Shown: one piece after another, positions 1 through 6,691 of the stretch
Numbering within the stretch: position 1 is the first letter of the stretch
Layout of the letters: each line of letters starts with the position of its first letter
Source: Bacteroidales bacterium
GTDB lineage: Bacteria; Bacteroidota; Bacteroidia; Bacteroidales; Muribaculaceae
DNA length: 51,087 nt
Assembly (NCBI GenBank): GCA_014800525.1
Contig: JAAVFV010000070.1
Coordinates: 1 to 51,087 of the forward strand
Direction: 5' to 3'
The notes under the pieces: model-generated
What the model saw: only the letters and a program-made list of their open reading frames with translations
Told to the model about the DNA's origin: nothing
Database searches by the model: none
Position numbers and translations under genes: made by a program

Positions 1-357
1 AATAGGTAATCCTTGTTTAATCAATGGTCGAAGGTTCCTCTCGAGCAATGGATGTATTTCCTCTCCAATAGTGAGATCCCGGAAGATGCCACGGCGCCCG
101 GTCTGCAGGAAGCACGCGAGCAACTGAAGGTATCGAAACTGAGTCGGGCCGAGAGAGAGGCCTATTATACACATCTCGACAATATGCGAAGTGCGCGTAA
201 CGTGGTGGAGACAGCCCGAGATGAAGGCCTTTATGAAGGAATGGAGATTGGTAGAGCGGAAGGCAGAGCGGAAGGCAGAGCGGAAGGCAGAGCGGAAGGA
301 CGACAGGAAGCCATGAAAGAGGTAGCCCGACAGTTGATTAAACAAGGATTACCTATT
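1..357. repeat. 24-base perfect inverted repeat pair (1-24 and 334-357)
   Basis: Bases 1-24 are the exact reverse complement of bases 334-357; the match stops at 25/333, and anything before base 1 is not visible. The inner copy lies in the conserved tail of the Rpn-like coding sequence (residues QLIKQG). The outer copy replaces what should be upstream coding sequence and brings an in-frame TAA at 7-9. The pattern fits a fold-back join at a contig end, or an inversion or insertion boundary; the sequence alone does not decide. Confidence 0.9.
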
Positions 358-408
358 GAAACGATTATTTCCATTACCGGTCTATCGGATAACGAAATTC
401 CTTTTTAG
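13..408 (+). CDS. Rpn-type recombination-promoting nuclease / PD-(D/E)XK transposase family, C-terminal fragment
   Basis: This is the tail of a protein resembling the Rpn (YhgA-like) family, which carries an N-terminal PD-(D/E)XK nuclease domain and a repetitive charged C-terminus. Only the C-terminal part is visible: a segment around WMYFLSN and SKLSRAEREAYY typical of the region after the nuclease core, then a Gly/Glu/Arg repeat and a final helix ending at a TAG stop. The catalytic domain is missing. The frame is closed by TAA at 7-9, and the first possible start (TTG at 13) lies inside an inverted repeat, so no convincing start exists. Real coding sequence probably begins near base 24 and continued upstream in the true genome. 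Family call is by recognition of the tail only; nuclease activity cannot be judged. Confidence 0.7.
   Translation: MFNQWSKVPLEQWMYFLSNSEIPEDATAPGLQEAREQLKVSKLSRAEREAYYTHLDNMRSARNVVETARDEGLYEGMEIGRAEGRAEGRAEGRAEGRQEAMKEVARQLIKQGLPIETIISITGLSDNEIPF
253..300 (+). repeat. 12-bp tandem repeat, four copies, coding for AEGR
   Basis: Four back-to-back copies of AGAGCGGAAGGC (last copy ends in A) encode a run of AEGR units in the tail of the Rpn-like protein. Unit length is a multiple of three, so copy-number change would lengthen or shorten the tail without a frameshift. Similar charged repeat tails are common in this family. Confidence 0.95.
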
Positions 409-453
409 ATTTCCAAATTCCATACTCATATCCTTAAGTTAAGCATTATCAGA

Positions 454-1545
454 ATGAGAATAATCCATCTTGTAAGGAGTAAGAATTGGGGAGGTGGGGA
501 ACAGTATGCCCTTGATCTGTGTCGGGCAAGTGTTAAGGATGAAAATAAGGTTACTGTTATATCCAGAGGTATCCCATTGGTGGATAATCATTTCCAGATA
601 TCCGGTATCGAAATGAAAAAGATGCCCTTAGGAGGAATCCTGGATTTCGTTTCGCCTTTTAAATTAGCCAGACTGATTAGGAGTCTGGAAGAGAAAGAAG
701 TAATAATTCATGTGCATAACTTCAAGGATGCGGAGATTGTGGCGCGTGCCAAACCACTTATAGGTAATTCTAAAATCGTGAAATTGGTAGTCACCCGCCA
801 TCTGGTGATACGCGGAAAGCGGTCAGCAAGATGGAAATCTATTTTTAATGCGATTGATAGGCTGATATTCGTATCCGAATTGGCGAAACGAGAATTCCTA
901 TCTACAAATCCTCCTATTGACGGCGGGAAGTTAGCTGTAGTTCATAATAGTATCACAATCCCCGGACAATATGAGAATGCTCAGCCATGCGGACTTCAGA
1001 CACCTGTCATACTGCTATATATCGGCCGAATCTCTCCCGAGAAAGGAATAGATGTATTGATTCAGGCGATGTCCGGATTGGCAGACCTTCCTTTGAAACT
1101 TATTATAGCCGGGGCCGGCCCAAAAGAATATACCGATCGTCTTTATCGGCTCGCAGAGGAAAACGGAGTGCGTGAGAAGATAGAATGGCGAGGGTTTGTG
1201 GAAGACAGATTCAAAATCATAAGAGAATCGGATATATGCGTTGTACCTTCCACAACGCGCGAATCATTCGGATTAACGGTAATCGAAGGTATGTCGCAGG
1301 CACGGCCGGTGATCACTACCGACAACGGAGCTCAGCCGGAGATTATCCGGGATGGCACCACAGGAATCTTAATCCGACCCGGAGAGCCGGAACTATTATC
1401 GACTGCAATCCGCAAATTAGCCACAGACCCCGACTTATGCCTGCGGATAGGGGAGGAGGCTATGAAATCCTTTAAAGAGAGATTCAGCTATCCGGTATTT
1501 TACCGTAAGATAAAAAATAATTATATATCCTTGTTACAGAGCTGA
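454..1545 (+). CDS. Glycosyltransferase family 4 (GT-B fold)
   Basis: Predicted 363-residue retaining glycosyltransferase that would move a sugar from a nucleotide donor to an envelope glycan or lipid-linked acceptor in the cytoplasm. The N-terminal half starts with a Rossmann strand and a glycine-rich acceptor-side loop (WGGGEQ, from residue 12). The C-terminal half has GRISPEKG (191-198) and the GT4 EX7E signature at E270 and E278 (ESFGLTVIEGM). Length is normal for a single-domain GT4 enzyme. It begins 45 bases after the Rpn-like fragment and converges on the recombinase gene. No other sugar genes are adjacent, so the substrate cannot be inferred; a role in polysaccharide or LPS synthesis is only a general expectation. 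Confidence 0.88.
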   Translation: MRIIHLVRSKNWGGGEQYALDLCRASVKDENKVTVISRGIPLVDNHFQISGIEMKKMPLGGILDFVSPFKLARLIRSLEEKEVIIHVHNFKDAEIVARAKPLIGNSKIVKLVVTRHLVIRGKRSARWKSIFNAIDRLIFVSELAKREFLSTNPPIDGGKLAVVHNSITIPGQYENAQPCGLQTPVILLYIGRISPEKGIDVLIQAMSGLADLPLKLIIAGAGPKEYTDRLYRLAEENGVREKIEWRGFVEDRFKIIRESDICVVPSTTRESFGLTVIEGMSQARPVITTDNGAQPEIIRDGTTGILIRPGEPELLSTAIRKLATDPDLCLRIGEEAMKSFKERFSYPVFYRKIKNNYISLLQS

Positions 1546-1564
1546 TCAGCTATTTTATGGAGCC

Positions 1565-2464
1565 TTACTTGCTTCGGGGATGGGCTGTGCGATAGGCAGC
1601 TTTCAGCTGGTCGAAAGAGAGGTGTGTGTAGATTTCTGTAGTGGAGAGGGAGGCATGACCGAGCATTTCTCTGACGGAATCCAGATTTGCTCCATGATTG
1701 AGCATTGCCGTGGCGAATGAATGACGTAGCACATGGGGACTCTTGGCTTGAGATGTGGAAGGACTCAGCATACGATGAACAATCCCATAAAGCTGACTCT
1801 TGCTCATAGGCCCGCGCCGTCCCGGGAACAGGGGTTGAGGAGAAATTCTCTCAAGCCGCGAATCTCTCAGGCGTATCCATTCTCTGATTTCCTCAAGCAG
1901 AGGAGCAGGGATGGGAATTACGCGTTGCTTATTACGTTTACCGGTCACTTTTGCTTCAGCACTTGAAAAGCTTATATCACTATCTTTGAGGCCCAGGAGT
2001 TCGGCTTGTCGGATTCCGGTGGAATATAGGATATTAATGATCAAATGATCGCGGCATTCCTCGAATGAGGGTTCGTCGGATGTATCATAATTTTCTGAGC
2101 GGGGGATTTCCAGAATCTTCTCCATATCACCTTCGCGAACGAATTCCGGGAGTCGCTTTGGCTTTTTGGCCAGCACCACATCAGAGGCCGGATTAGACTC
2201 AATCATATGGCGGCGCATCATCCAGCGGAAGAAACTCCGCAGGCTTTGGGTTTTGCGTCGTAGGGTGGTGGCACTATCCGAGGAGGCGCGGCTCGCGAGC
2301 CAGGCGCGGATATCGGAAGATGTGATCGAAGCTGGATCGAGAGGGTGGGAAGAATCCGGATTCAGCCATTCGGCAAACTGTTGCAGGTCGCGGCTGTAAG
2401 CCTCCACAGTGTTCCGGCTGCGGTTAAGCTCATAGCGGAGATATGTGAGGAATCCATCGAACAT
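1565..2464 (-). CDS. Tyrosine recombinase, XerC/XerD type
   Basis: A 299-residue site-specific recombinase with an N-terminal SAM-like DNA-binding domain (about 1-85) and a C-terminal catalytic domain. All catalytic positions are visible: R152 (STGIRQAEL), K176 (GKRNK), H244 and R247 (HVLRHSF), H270 (LGHAS) and nucleophile Y279. Size and absence of extra domains fit a Xer protein resolving chromosome dimers at dif rather than a mobile integrase. The ATG at 2464 was preferred over one at 2521 because the latter lies inside the rpsU terminator hairpin and adds 19 residues with no family match. It follows rpsU, a pairing I recall from other Bacteroidales. XerC versus XerD cannot be separated here. 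Confidence 0.88.
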   Translation of the reverse strand: MFDGFLTYLRYELNRSRNTVEAYSRDLQQFAEWLNPDSSHPLDPASITSSDIRAWLASRASSDSATTLRRKTQSLRSFFRWMMRRHMIESNPASDVVLAKKPKRLPEFVREGDMEKILEIPRSENYDTSDEPSFEECRDHLIINILYSTGIRQAELLGLKDSDISFSSAEAKVTGKRNKQRVIPIPAPLLEEIREWIRLRDSRLERISPQPLFPGRRGPMSKSQLYGIVHRMLSPSTSQAKSPHVLRHSFATAMLNHGANLDSVREMLGHASLSTTEIYTHLSFDQLKAAYRTAHPRSK

Positions 2465-2505
2465 TGATAGGGAAGTGGGGATATAAGCGAAATGATAAAT
2501 ACAAA

Positions 2506-2543
2506 GGTTCGATGCAGTCATTGAAGAATGTCTGCATCGAACC
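2506..2543 (-). terminator. Intrinsic terminator after rpsU
   Basis: A perfect 12-bp stem (2506-2517 with 2532-2543) with a 14-base loop. On the minus strand it is followed by a T-rich stretch (TTTGTATTTAT). It lies 30 bases past the rpsU stop and ahead of the recombinase start, so it probably ends the rpsU transcript or reduces readthrough. Confidence 0.8.
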
Positions 2544-2573
2544 CTGATATTGTCCGGATGAAAAGGAGGCTTC

Positions 2574-2765
2574 TTACTGCTCAGCCTGACGAAGCTGCTG
2601 AACGTAAACTGCCTTGATCATCTTCTTGCGGTTGGTCACAGAGGGCTTCTCGAAAGCCTGGCGGCTGCGGAGCTCTTTTACGATGCCGGTTCTTTCGAAT
2701 TTACGTTTGAACTTCTTCAAGGCCTTCTCAATGTTTTCGCCTTCTTTTACAGGTACGATAATCAT
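2574..2765 (-). CDS. rpsU: 30S ribosomal protein S21
   Basis: A 63-residue basic protein matching S21 over its full length: MIIVPVKEGENIEKALKKFK, then the RTGIVKELRSRQAFEKPS segment. S21 sits near the anti-Shine-Dalgarno end of 16S rRNA and helps initiation. The ATG at 2765 gives the exact family N-terminus. The gene is transcribed alone between its own promoter (2888-2919) and the terminator at 2506-2543, with a roughly 115-base folded leader. In Bacteroidetes S21 has been linked to sequestration of the anti-Shine-Dalgarno and to control of its own start; whether that happens here is inference. Confidence 0.97.
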   Translation of the reverse strand: MIIVPVKEGENIEKALKKFKRKFERTGIVKELRSRQAFEKPSVTNRKKMIKAVYVQQLRQAEQ

Positions 2766-2804
2766 GCTTTGTTTATTATTTTTGGTTTTTAATTCTAAGT
2801 CATG

Positions 2805-2886
2805 AACCGTCCGGCCGGTGATAAATTCCGACCATCTGGCACAGCTTTCAGCAGGACATAACGCCTCCTATGGCTGCTAAACGGTT
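2805..2886 (-). promoter_or_regulatory. Folded rpsU leader
   Basis: The untranslated leader can close with a 6-bp stem (2805-2810 with 2881-2886). Inside it are a self-complementary CCGGCCGG at 2811-2818 and a hairpin around AGCAGGA/TCCT...GCT at about 2850-2879. The outer pairing begins near the expected transcription start. This could be an S21 feedback site, but that is inference from position. Confidence 0.4.
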
Positions 2887-2887
2887 G

Positions 2888-2919
2888 CAAAATTACTCAA
2901 TCTTCTGATTATGACCAAA
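2888..2919 (-). promoter_or_regulatory. Bacteroidetes-type promoter for rpsU
   Basis: On the minus strand TTTG (2919-2916), a 20-base spacer and TAATTTTG (2895-2888) match the -33/-7 consensus of the Bacteroides primary sigma factor. The expected transcription start is near 2882. Confidence 0.8.
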
Positions 2920-2934
2920 TTTTTTTGAAATATT

Positions 2935-2974
2935 TTGAAGGGAACGGAGGATTTTCCGCCTCCGCTCCCTTCAA
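2935..2974 (-). terminator. Terminator after the carbonic anhydrase gene
   Basis: A 16-bp GC-rich stem with a single A/C mismatch (2935-2950 with 2959-2974) and an 8-base loop lies between the carbonic anhydrase stop (3041) and the rpsU promoter. The minus-strand tail is A/T-rich but lacks a clean T run. Confidence 0.65.
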
Positions 2975-3040
2975 GGAATGATTTTGTCGGACGAAGCTAA
3001 GACGCTTTATTTTAATCGGAGTCGCTTGGATTTAATATTT

Positions 3041-3583
3041 TTAATATTTATAGTGCTCGGCCTCCTCACCTTCGGTATACCAGCGGGAATACATCAGGTA
3101 ATTACGTGCGATCTTCTCATTCATCTCCTTTGCCTTCTCGGGCTCAACCATCTTAATGAACTTCGCCGGCGAGCCAGCCCATAGTTCATGCGCACCAATC
3201 TTTGTGCGGCTCAACACTACCGATCCGGCAGCTACCAATGCTCCTTCTCCTACCTCGGCATCATCCATCACTACGGCCCCCATACCGATGAGGGCGTAAT
3301 CACGGATATGAGCTCCATGGATCACTACATTATGACCGATCGAGACATTATCCCCGATTTCGATGGTGGATTTCTGATAGAGAGTGTGGAGCACACTGCC
3401 ATCCTGAATATTTACACAATTTCCGATACGGATGGAATTGACATCTCCGCGCAATACGGTGCCGAACCATACGCTGCAGTCGTCGCCCATCACCACATCG
3501 CCTATGATCGCTGCATTATCGGCAAGAAAACAATCTTTGCCGATTTTAGGTGTGAAACCTCTTACTGATCTAATGATAGCCAT
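3041..3583 (-). CDS. Gamma-class carbonic anhydrase family protein (hexapeptide repeat)
   Basis: A 180-residue left-handed beta-helix protein of the gamma-carbonic anhydrase/YrdA group. Hexapeptide repeats run from about residue 12 to 140, followed by a C-terminal helix. The three zinc-ligand histidines of the family are in place at H66 (SVLHT), H84 (IGHN) and H89 (VIHG), and R45/D47 of the LRGD motif are kept. Hydration of CO2 is therefore plausible, but many members of this group are inactive or have other roles. It begins 24 bases after the aminopeptidase stop on the same strand, so the two are probably cotranscribed. Confidence 0.9.
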   Translation of the reverse strand: MAIIRSVRGFTPKIGKDCFLADNAAIIGDVVMGDDCSVWFGTVLRGDVNSIRIGNCVNIQDGSVLHTLYQKSTIEIGDNVSIGHNVVIHGAHIRDYALIGMGAVVMDDAEVGEGALVAAGSVVLSRTKIGAHELWAGSPAKFIKMVEPEKAKEMNEKIARNYLMYSRWYTEGEEAEHYKY

Positions 3584-3607
3584 TACTTAACTTTATTAAA
3601 TGGAAGA

Positions 3608-5398
3608 TCAAAGGGGAAGGGTCTTTTCAGCGAGCCATTTCTGCTCCTCCGGTTCGAGGAGAGGTGAGAGAGCTGCATACACTTCCTTATGATAATTATT
3701 CACCCAATTGATTTCCTCTTCAGTCATGATATCTTTCTGGAAGAGAGTCCGATCGAAGGGGAAGAGGGTCATCGGCTGGAATTTATAGAACGCACCGAAT
3801 TCAGTGGTCATCGCCGGGACGGTAACGATAAGGTTTTCGCAACGGATGCCATAGCGTCCTTCAAGATAGAGACCGGGCTCATTGCTGGTGATCATCCCGG
3901 GTTCCAGAGGAGTGGGGTTATGGTTAAGACGGATATTCTGCGGCCCCTCATGGCAATTGATGAAGAAGCCTACGCCATGGCCAGTGCCGTGGTAATATGC
4001 CTTTCCTTCCTTCCAGAGGAACTGTCGGGCCAGCACATCAAGCTGATCACCACGTGTGCCCTGCGGGAAGATGGCATTAGAGAGAGCTATATGGCCTTTC
4101 ATCACGAGAGTGAAGTCATGAATCTGGTCGGCAGTAGGAGTTCCGAGTGCGATGGTACGCGTGATGTCAGTGGTGCCATAGACATACTGGCCACCGGAAT
4201 CCACAAGCAACAGACCGTCGCCGACAATTGCAATATCAGTTTCTTCAGTGGCCTCATAATGAACAATCGCTCCATGAGCATTCCAACCAAGAATAGGAGC
4301 AAAACTTTCATCCACACAAGCCGGATCTGCAAGTCGCAGGGCACGTAGGCGTTTGCCGAGTTCCACCTCTGTGAGCTTACCTTCCGGATATTCCTTCTCC
4401 ACCATCATGAAGAATCGTGTGAGGGCCACGCCATCTTTCTTCATTGCCGTTTCCAGATGCGATATCATAGTGGCATTTTTGATGCTCTTGAGCTTTGCAA
4501 CTCCGGCTCCTCCGAATACAGGCGTGCATCCGATATGGTCGTATAGACCACGCGCGGTCTTCATCGGGTCGATAAGTAGGCGCGTCTCTTTAGGTAGGGC
4601 AGCAGCGAAATCAAGAATGGAATCATAGGGTTGAACCTCAAAATGATATTTATCAAGATGCTTTTGAACTTCCTCCGTGATTTTCTCCTTATCGATGAAG
4701 AGTACCCGGCGATCGGCATCCAGATATAAGTAAGCCACAAAAATTGGGGAGAATGCGATATCGTTGGCTGTACGCAGATTAGTGACCCATGCGATATCAT
4801 CAAGAGAGGAGAGCATCACGGCATTTGCAAGTTCACCTTTCACCTGCTCCATCACGGCCTCGACTTTGCTATCCACTGTCTGTCCCACGATTTCTTCATC
4901 ATGGACAAACAGCTTGTTCTTGGGACGCTCCGGACGGTCGGGATAGATATAGTCAAACTGAGGGAAATTATCGACAAACTTTATTCCGTTATCGTTAAGT
5001 TCCTGTTCGAGGCGCTGGGCATAGCTGACTGAGAAGGTCATACCATCAATTGCCAGTGTCTGTCCGGCATTGAGATGTTCAGTGACCCAATCGATAAGGT
5101 CAACGGCGTCGGGGCCATCCTCCTTCATCATCTGAAAACCGGTGTCTTTCAGTTGCATTTCAGCCTGAATGAAATAGCGGGAATCGGTCCAACAATAGGC
5201 CTGATCAGCGAGCACCACAGCAGTTCCGTTAGTGCCGTTGCCGGATTCAAACCCGGTGAGCCATTCTCGACCGCGCCAATGCATGGGTGGAAGCTCACTC
5301 TGATGAGGGTCGGTGCCGGAGATAATCACAGCATCGATTCCCTTATCTTTCATCACCTTGCGTAGAGCCTCAAGGTATTCGAAATTTTTCTTTGCCAT
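3608..5398 (-). CDS. Xaa-Pro aminopeptidase (M24B, aminopeptidase P family)
   Basis: A 596-residue cytosolic metallopeptidase removing N-terminal residues that precede proline. It has the three-part layout of long aminopeptidase P enzymes: two creatinase-like N-terminal domains (about 1-310) and a pita-bread catalytic domain. Metal-ligand motifs are visible in order: two Asp in VDSGGQYVYGTTDITRT, His in GTGHGVGFF, and two Glu in TSNEPGLYLEG and RCENL. The length matches eukaryote-like APP1 forms common in Bacteroidetes. No signal peptide is seen. It is the first gene of a likely two-gene unit with the gamma-carbonic anhydrase; no functional link between the two is known to me. Confidence 0.93.
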   Translation of the reverse strand: MAKKNFEYLEALRKVMKDKGIDAVIISGTDPHQSELPPMHWRGREWLTGFESGNGTNGTAVVLADQAYCWTDSRYFIQAEMQLKDTGFQMMKEDGPDAVDLIDWVTEHLNAGQTLAIDGMTFSVSYAQRLEQELNDNGIKFVDNFPQFDYIYPDRPERPKNKLFVHDEEIVGQTVDSKVEAVMEQVKGELANAVMLSSLDDIAWVTNLRTANDIAFSPIFVAYLYLDADRRVLFIDKEKITEEVQKHLDKYHFEVQPYDSILDFAAALPKETRLLIDPMKTARGLYDHIGCTPVFGGAGVAKLKSIKNATMISHLETAMKKDGVALTRFFMMVEKEYPEGKLTEVELGKRLRALRLADPACVDESFAPILGWNAHGAIVHYEATEETDIAIVGDGLLLVDSGGQYVYGTTDITRTIALGTPTADQIHDFTLVMKGHIALSNAIFPQGTRGDQLDVLARQFLWKEGKAYYHGTGHGVGFFINCHEGPQNIRLNHNPTPLEPGMITSNEPGLYLEGRYGIRCENLIVTVPAMTTEFGAFYKFQPMTLFPFDRTLFQKDIMTEEEINWVNNYHKEVYAALSPLLEPEEQKWLAEKTLPL

Positions 5399-5484
5399 TA
5401 TCTTGTAAGATTTGTATTTCGGGATTGGTTGGTATCGATTAATATTCGTAAATAAGTTTAGACAACTTCACTACTTACCTACGA

Positions 5485-5492
5485 CAAATATA
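5485..5492 (-). promoter_or_regulatory. Probable -7 box for the aminopeptidase gene
   Basis: TATATTTG on the minus strand, about 90 bases before the ATG, matches the -7 consensus. No clear TTTG is present 19-21 bases upstream, so the -33 box is weak or absent. Confidence 0.45.
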
Positions 5493-5597
5493 GTAAAATT
5501 TGCCGGATGAGGAATCAGGAATGAGGCCCTAAATTGTGTTAATATAAAAGTTTAATTATTAAGGGATGAAAGCATGGCCGACATAAGGAATTTTTAT

Positions 5598-5605
5598 TAT
5601 ATTTG
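5598..5605 (+). promoter_or_regulatory. Probable -7 box for the esterase gene
   Basis: TATATTTG lies 69 bases before the ATG at 5674. A matching -33 box is not evident. Together with the minus-strand box at 5485 it marks the 275-base divergent intergenic region. Confidence 0.45.
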
Positions 5606-5641
5606 CCAAGATTAAGAGGTCGGATTCAGATACTTATTGAC

Positions 5642-5681
5642 GAAAAATCATAGATGAAATAGAAAAATCATAGATGAAATA
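5642..5681 (+). repeat. Perfect 20-bp tandem duplication over the esterase start codon
   Basis: The unit GAAAAATCATAGATGAAATA occurs twice without a gap (5642-5661, 5662-5681). Each copy contains an ATG. The first ATG (5654) reads only two codons to TAG, and the second (5674) opens the esterase gene. The duplication therefore creates a minimal ORF immediately before the true start. Confidence 0.95.
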
Positions 5682-6588
5682 TATGAGAGGACTTTTAATA
5701 GCAGCTCTTTTAGGAGCAGGGGCTACATGTATGGCTCAACCACCTATACAGAAGGCGGAGCGAGGGGTGGTGCAACGACTGTCAGTGGTGTCGCCCGAAC
5801 TGCAGGATACTATTCCGGTGGATGTCTGGTTGCCGCAGAATTATGATGTTACAAGGAAATATCCGGTGCTTTATATGCACGATGGCCAGAATCTCTATGA
5901 TGCCGAAACCACATGGAATCATCAATCATGGGAAATGGATCGTGCGTGTGATTCATTGGTGTCAGCAGGAGCCATGCAGCCTGTAATTGTGGTCGGCATA
6001 CATTCAGATCCGGCAAAGCGGGTGGGACAGCTGATGCCTCAGAAAGCTGTGGAGCGTGCCGACATTAACAAAATGCTTGAGGAAGTAAAAATGAAAGGCG
6101 AACCAATTAAGGGTGATGCCTATGCAGCTTTCGTGGTCAATACGCTCAAGCCGACAATCGACTCGAAATATCAGACCCTGACAGATAGAGAGCATACTGC
6201 CGTAATGGGATCCAGTATGGGTGGTCTGATGTCGCTTTATCTTATTTGTGAATATCCGGAGGTGTTCGGAGGAGCAGGATGTCTTTCCACACATTGGTAT
6301 GGGTCGCTCCCTATCGAGAATGAATTTGGTGGGGCAATGATAGAATACGTAAAAGACAAGTTACCCGACCCAACCACTCATCGTATTTACTTCGATCATG
6401 GCACATCGACGATTGATGCCTATTACGGCCCATGGGAGACTCGCGCATTGCTGGAGGCTCAGAACCGGGGCTACATATATGGAAAGAATCTTGATAGCTA
6501 TATCGACTACGGTGCGTCGCATACGGAGAGTGCATGGTCAGCACGGGTGGACCGTCCCCTGCGCTTCCTGTTCCCTCCGTTGAAGTAA
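5674..6588 (+). CDS. Secreted alpha/beta-hydrolase, esterase D/enterochelin-esterase-like
   Basis: A 304-residue exported serine hydrolase of the putative esterase family (IroE/Fes/EsterD-like). The signal peptide runs to about residue 21 (ends CMAQ). The nucleophile elbow GSSMGG places catalytic Ser at 181, and H283 in ASHTESAW matches the His-x-x-x-x-Trp ending seen in this family. An acidic partner probably lies near D241 (YFDHGT). An early HDGQNLYD block at 69-76 is a common oxyanion-region feature. Substrate cannot be told: carbohydrate esters, siderophore esters and small acyl esters are all used by relatives. It stands alone, with a tandem duplication over its start and a hairpin region downstream. 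Confidence 0.85.
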   Translation: MKYMRGLLIAALLGAGATCMAQPPIQKAERGVVQRLSVVSPELQDTIPVDVWLPQNYDVTRKYPVLYMHDGQNLYDAETTWNHQSWEMDRACDSLVSAGAMQPVIVVGIHSDPAKRVGQLMPQKAVERADINKMLEEVKMKGEPIKGDAYAAFVVNTLKPTIDSKYQTLTDREHTAVMGSSMGGLMSLYLICEYPEVFGGAGCLSTHWYGSLPIENEFGGAMIEYVKDKLPDPTTHRIYFDHGTSTIDAYYGPWETRALLEAQNRGYIYGKNLDSYIDYGASHTESAWSARVDRPLRFLFPPLK

Positions 6589-6609
6589 CTGTAATAGGAG
6601 TGTTAAAAT

Positions 6610-6641
6610 TTTGGTATATATCCGAATACTTATTAATTTTG
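6610..6641 (+). promoter_or_regulatory. Promoter for the tailed surface protein gene
   Basis: TTTG (6610-6613), a 20-base spacer and TAATTTTG (6634-6641) match both boxes of the Bacteroidetes consensus. The expected start is near 6647, about 45 bases before the ATG at 6692. Confidence 0.8.
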
Positions 6642-6646
6642 TAAAA

Positions 6647-6676
6647 GTCTGCTTCCTTTGTAGGAAGTAGGCTTTT
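6647..6676 (+). other. Hairpin plus T run at the expected transcript start
   Basis: A 10-bp stem with two G-U pairs (6647-6656 with 6663-6672) is followed by TTTT. For the esterase it reads as an intrinsic terminator. For the next gene it would sit at the extreme 5' end of the mRNA, where such hairpins can protect transcripts. Both uses are possible. Confidence 0.65.
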
Positions 6677-6691
6677 CTAACCTAAAAATCA

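Noticed and set aside
2978-3184. 68-codon plus-strand frame
   Set aside because: It runs over the end of the carbonic anhydrase gene on the opposite strand and has no start signal.
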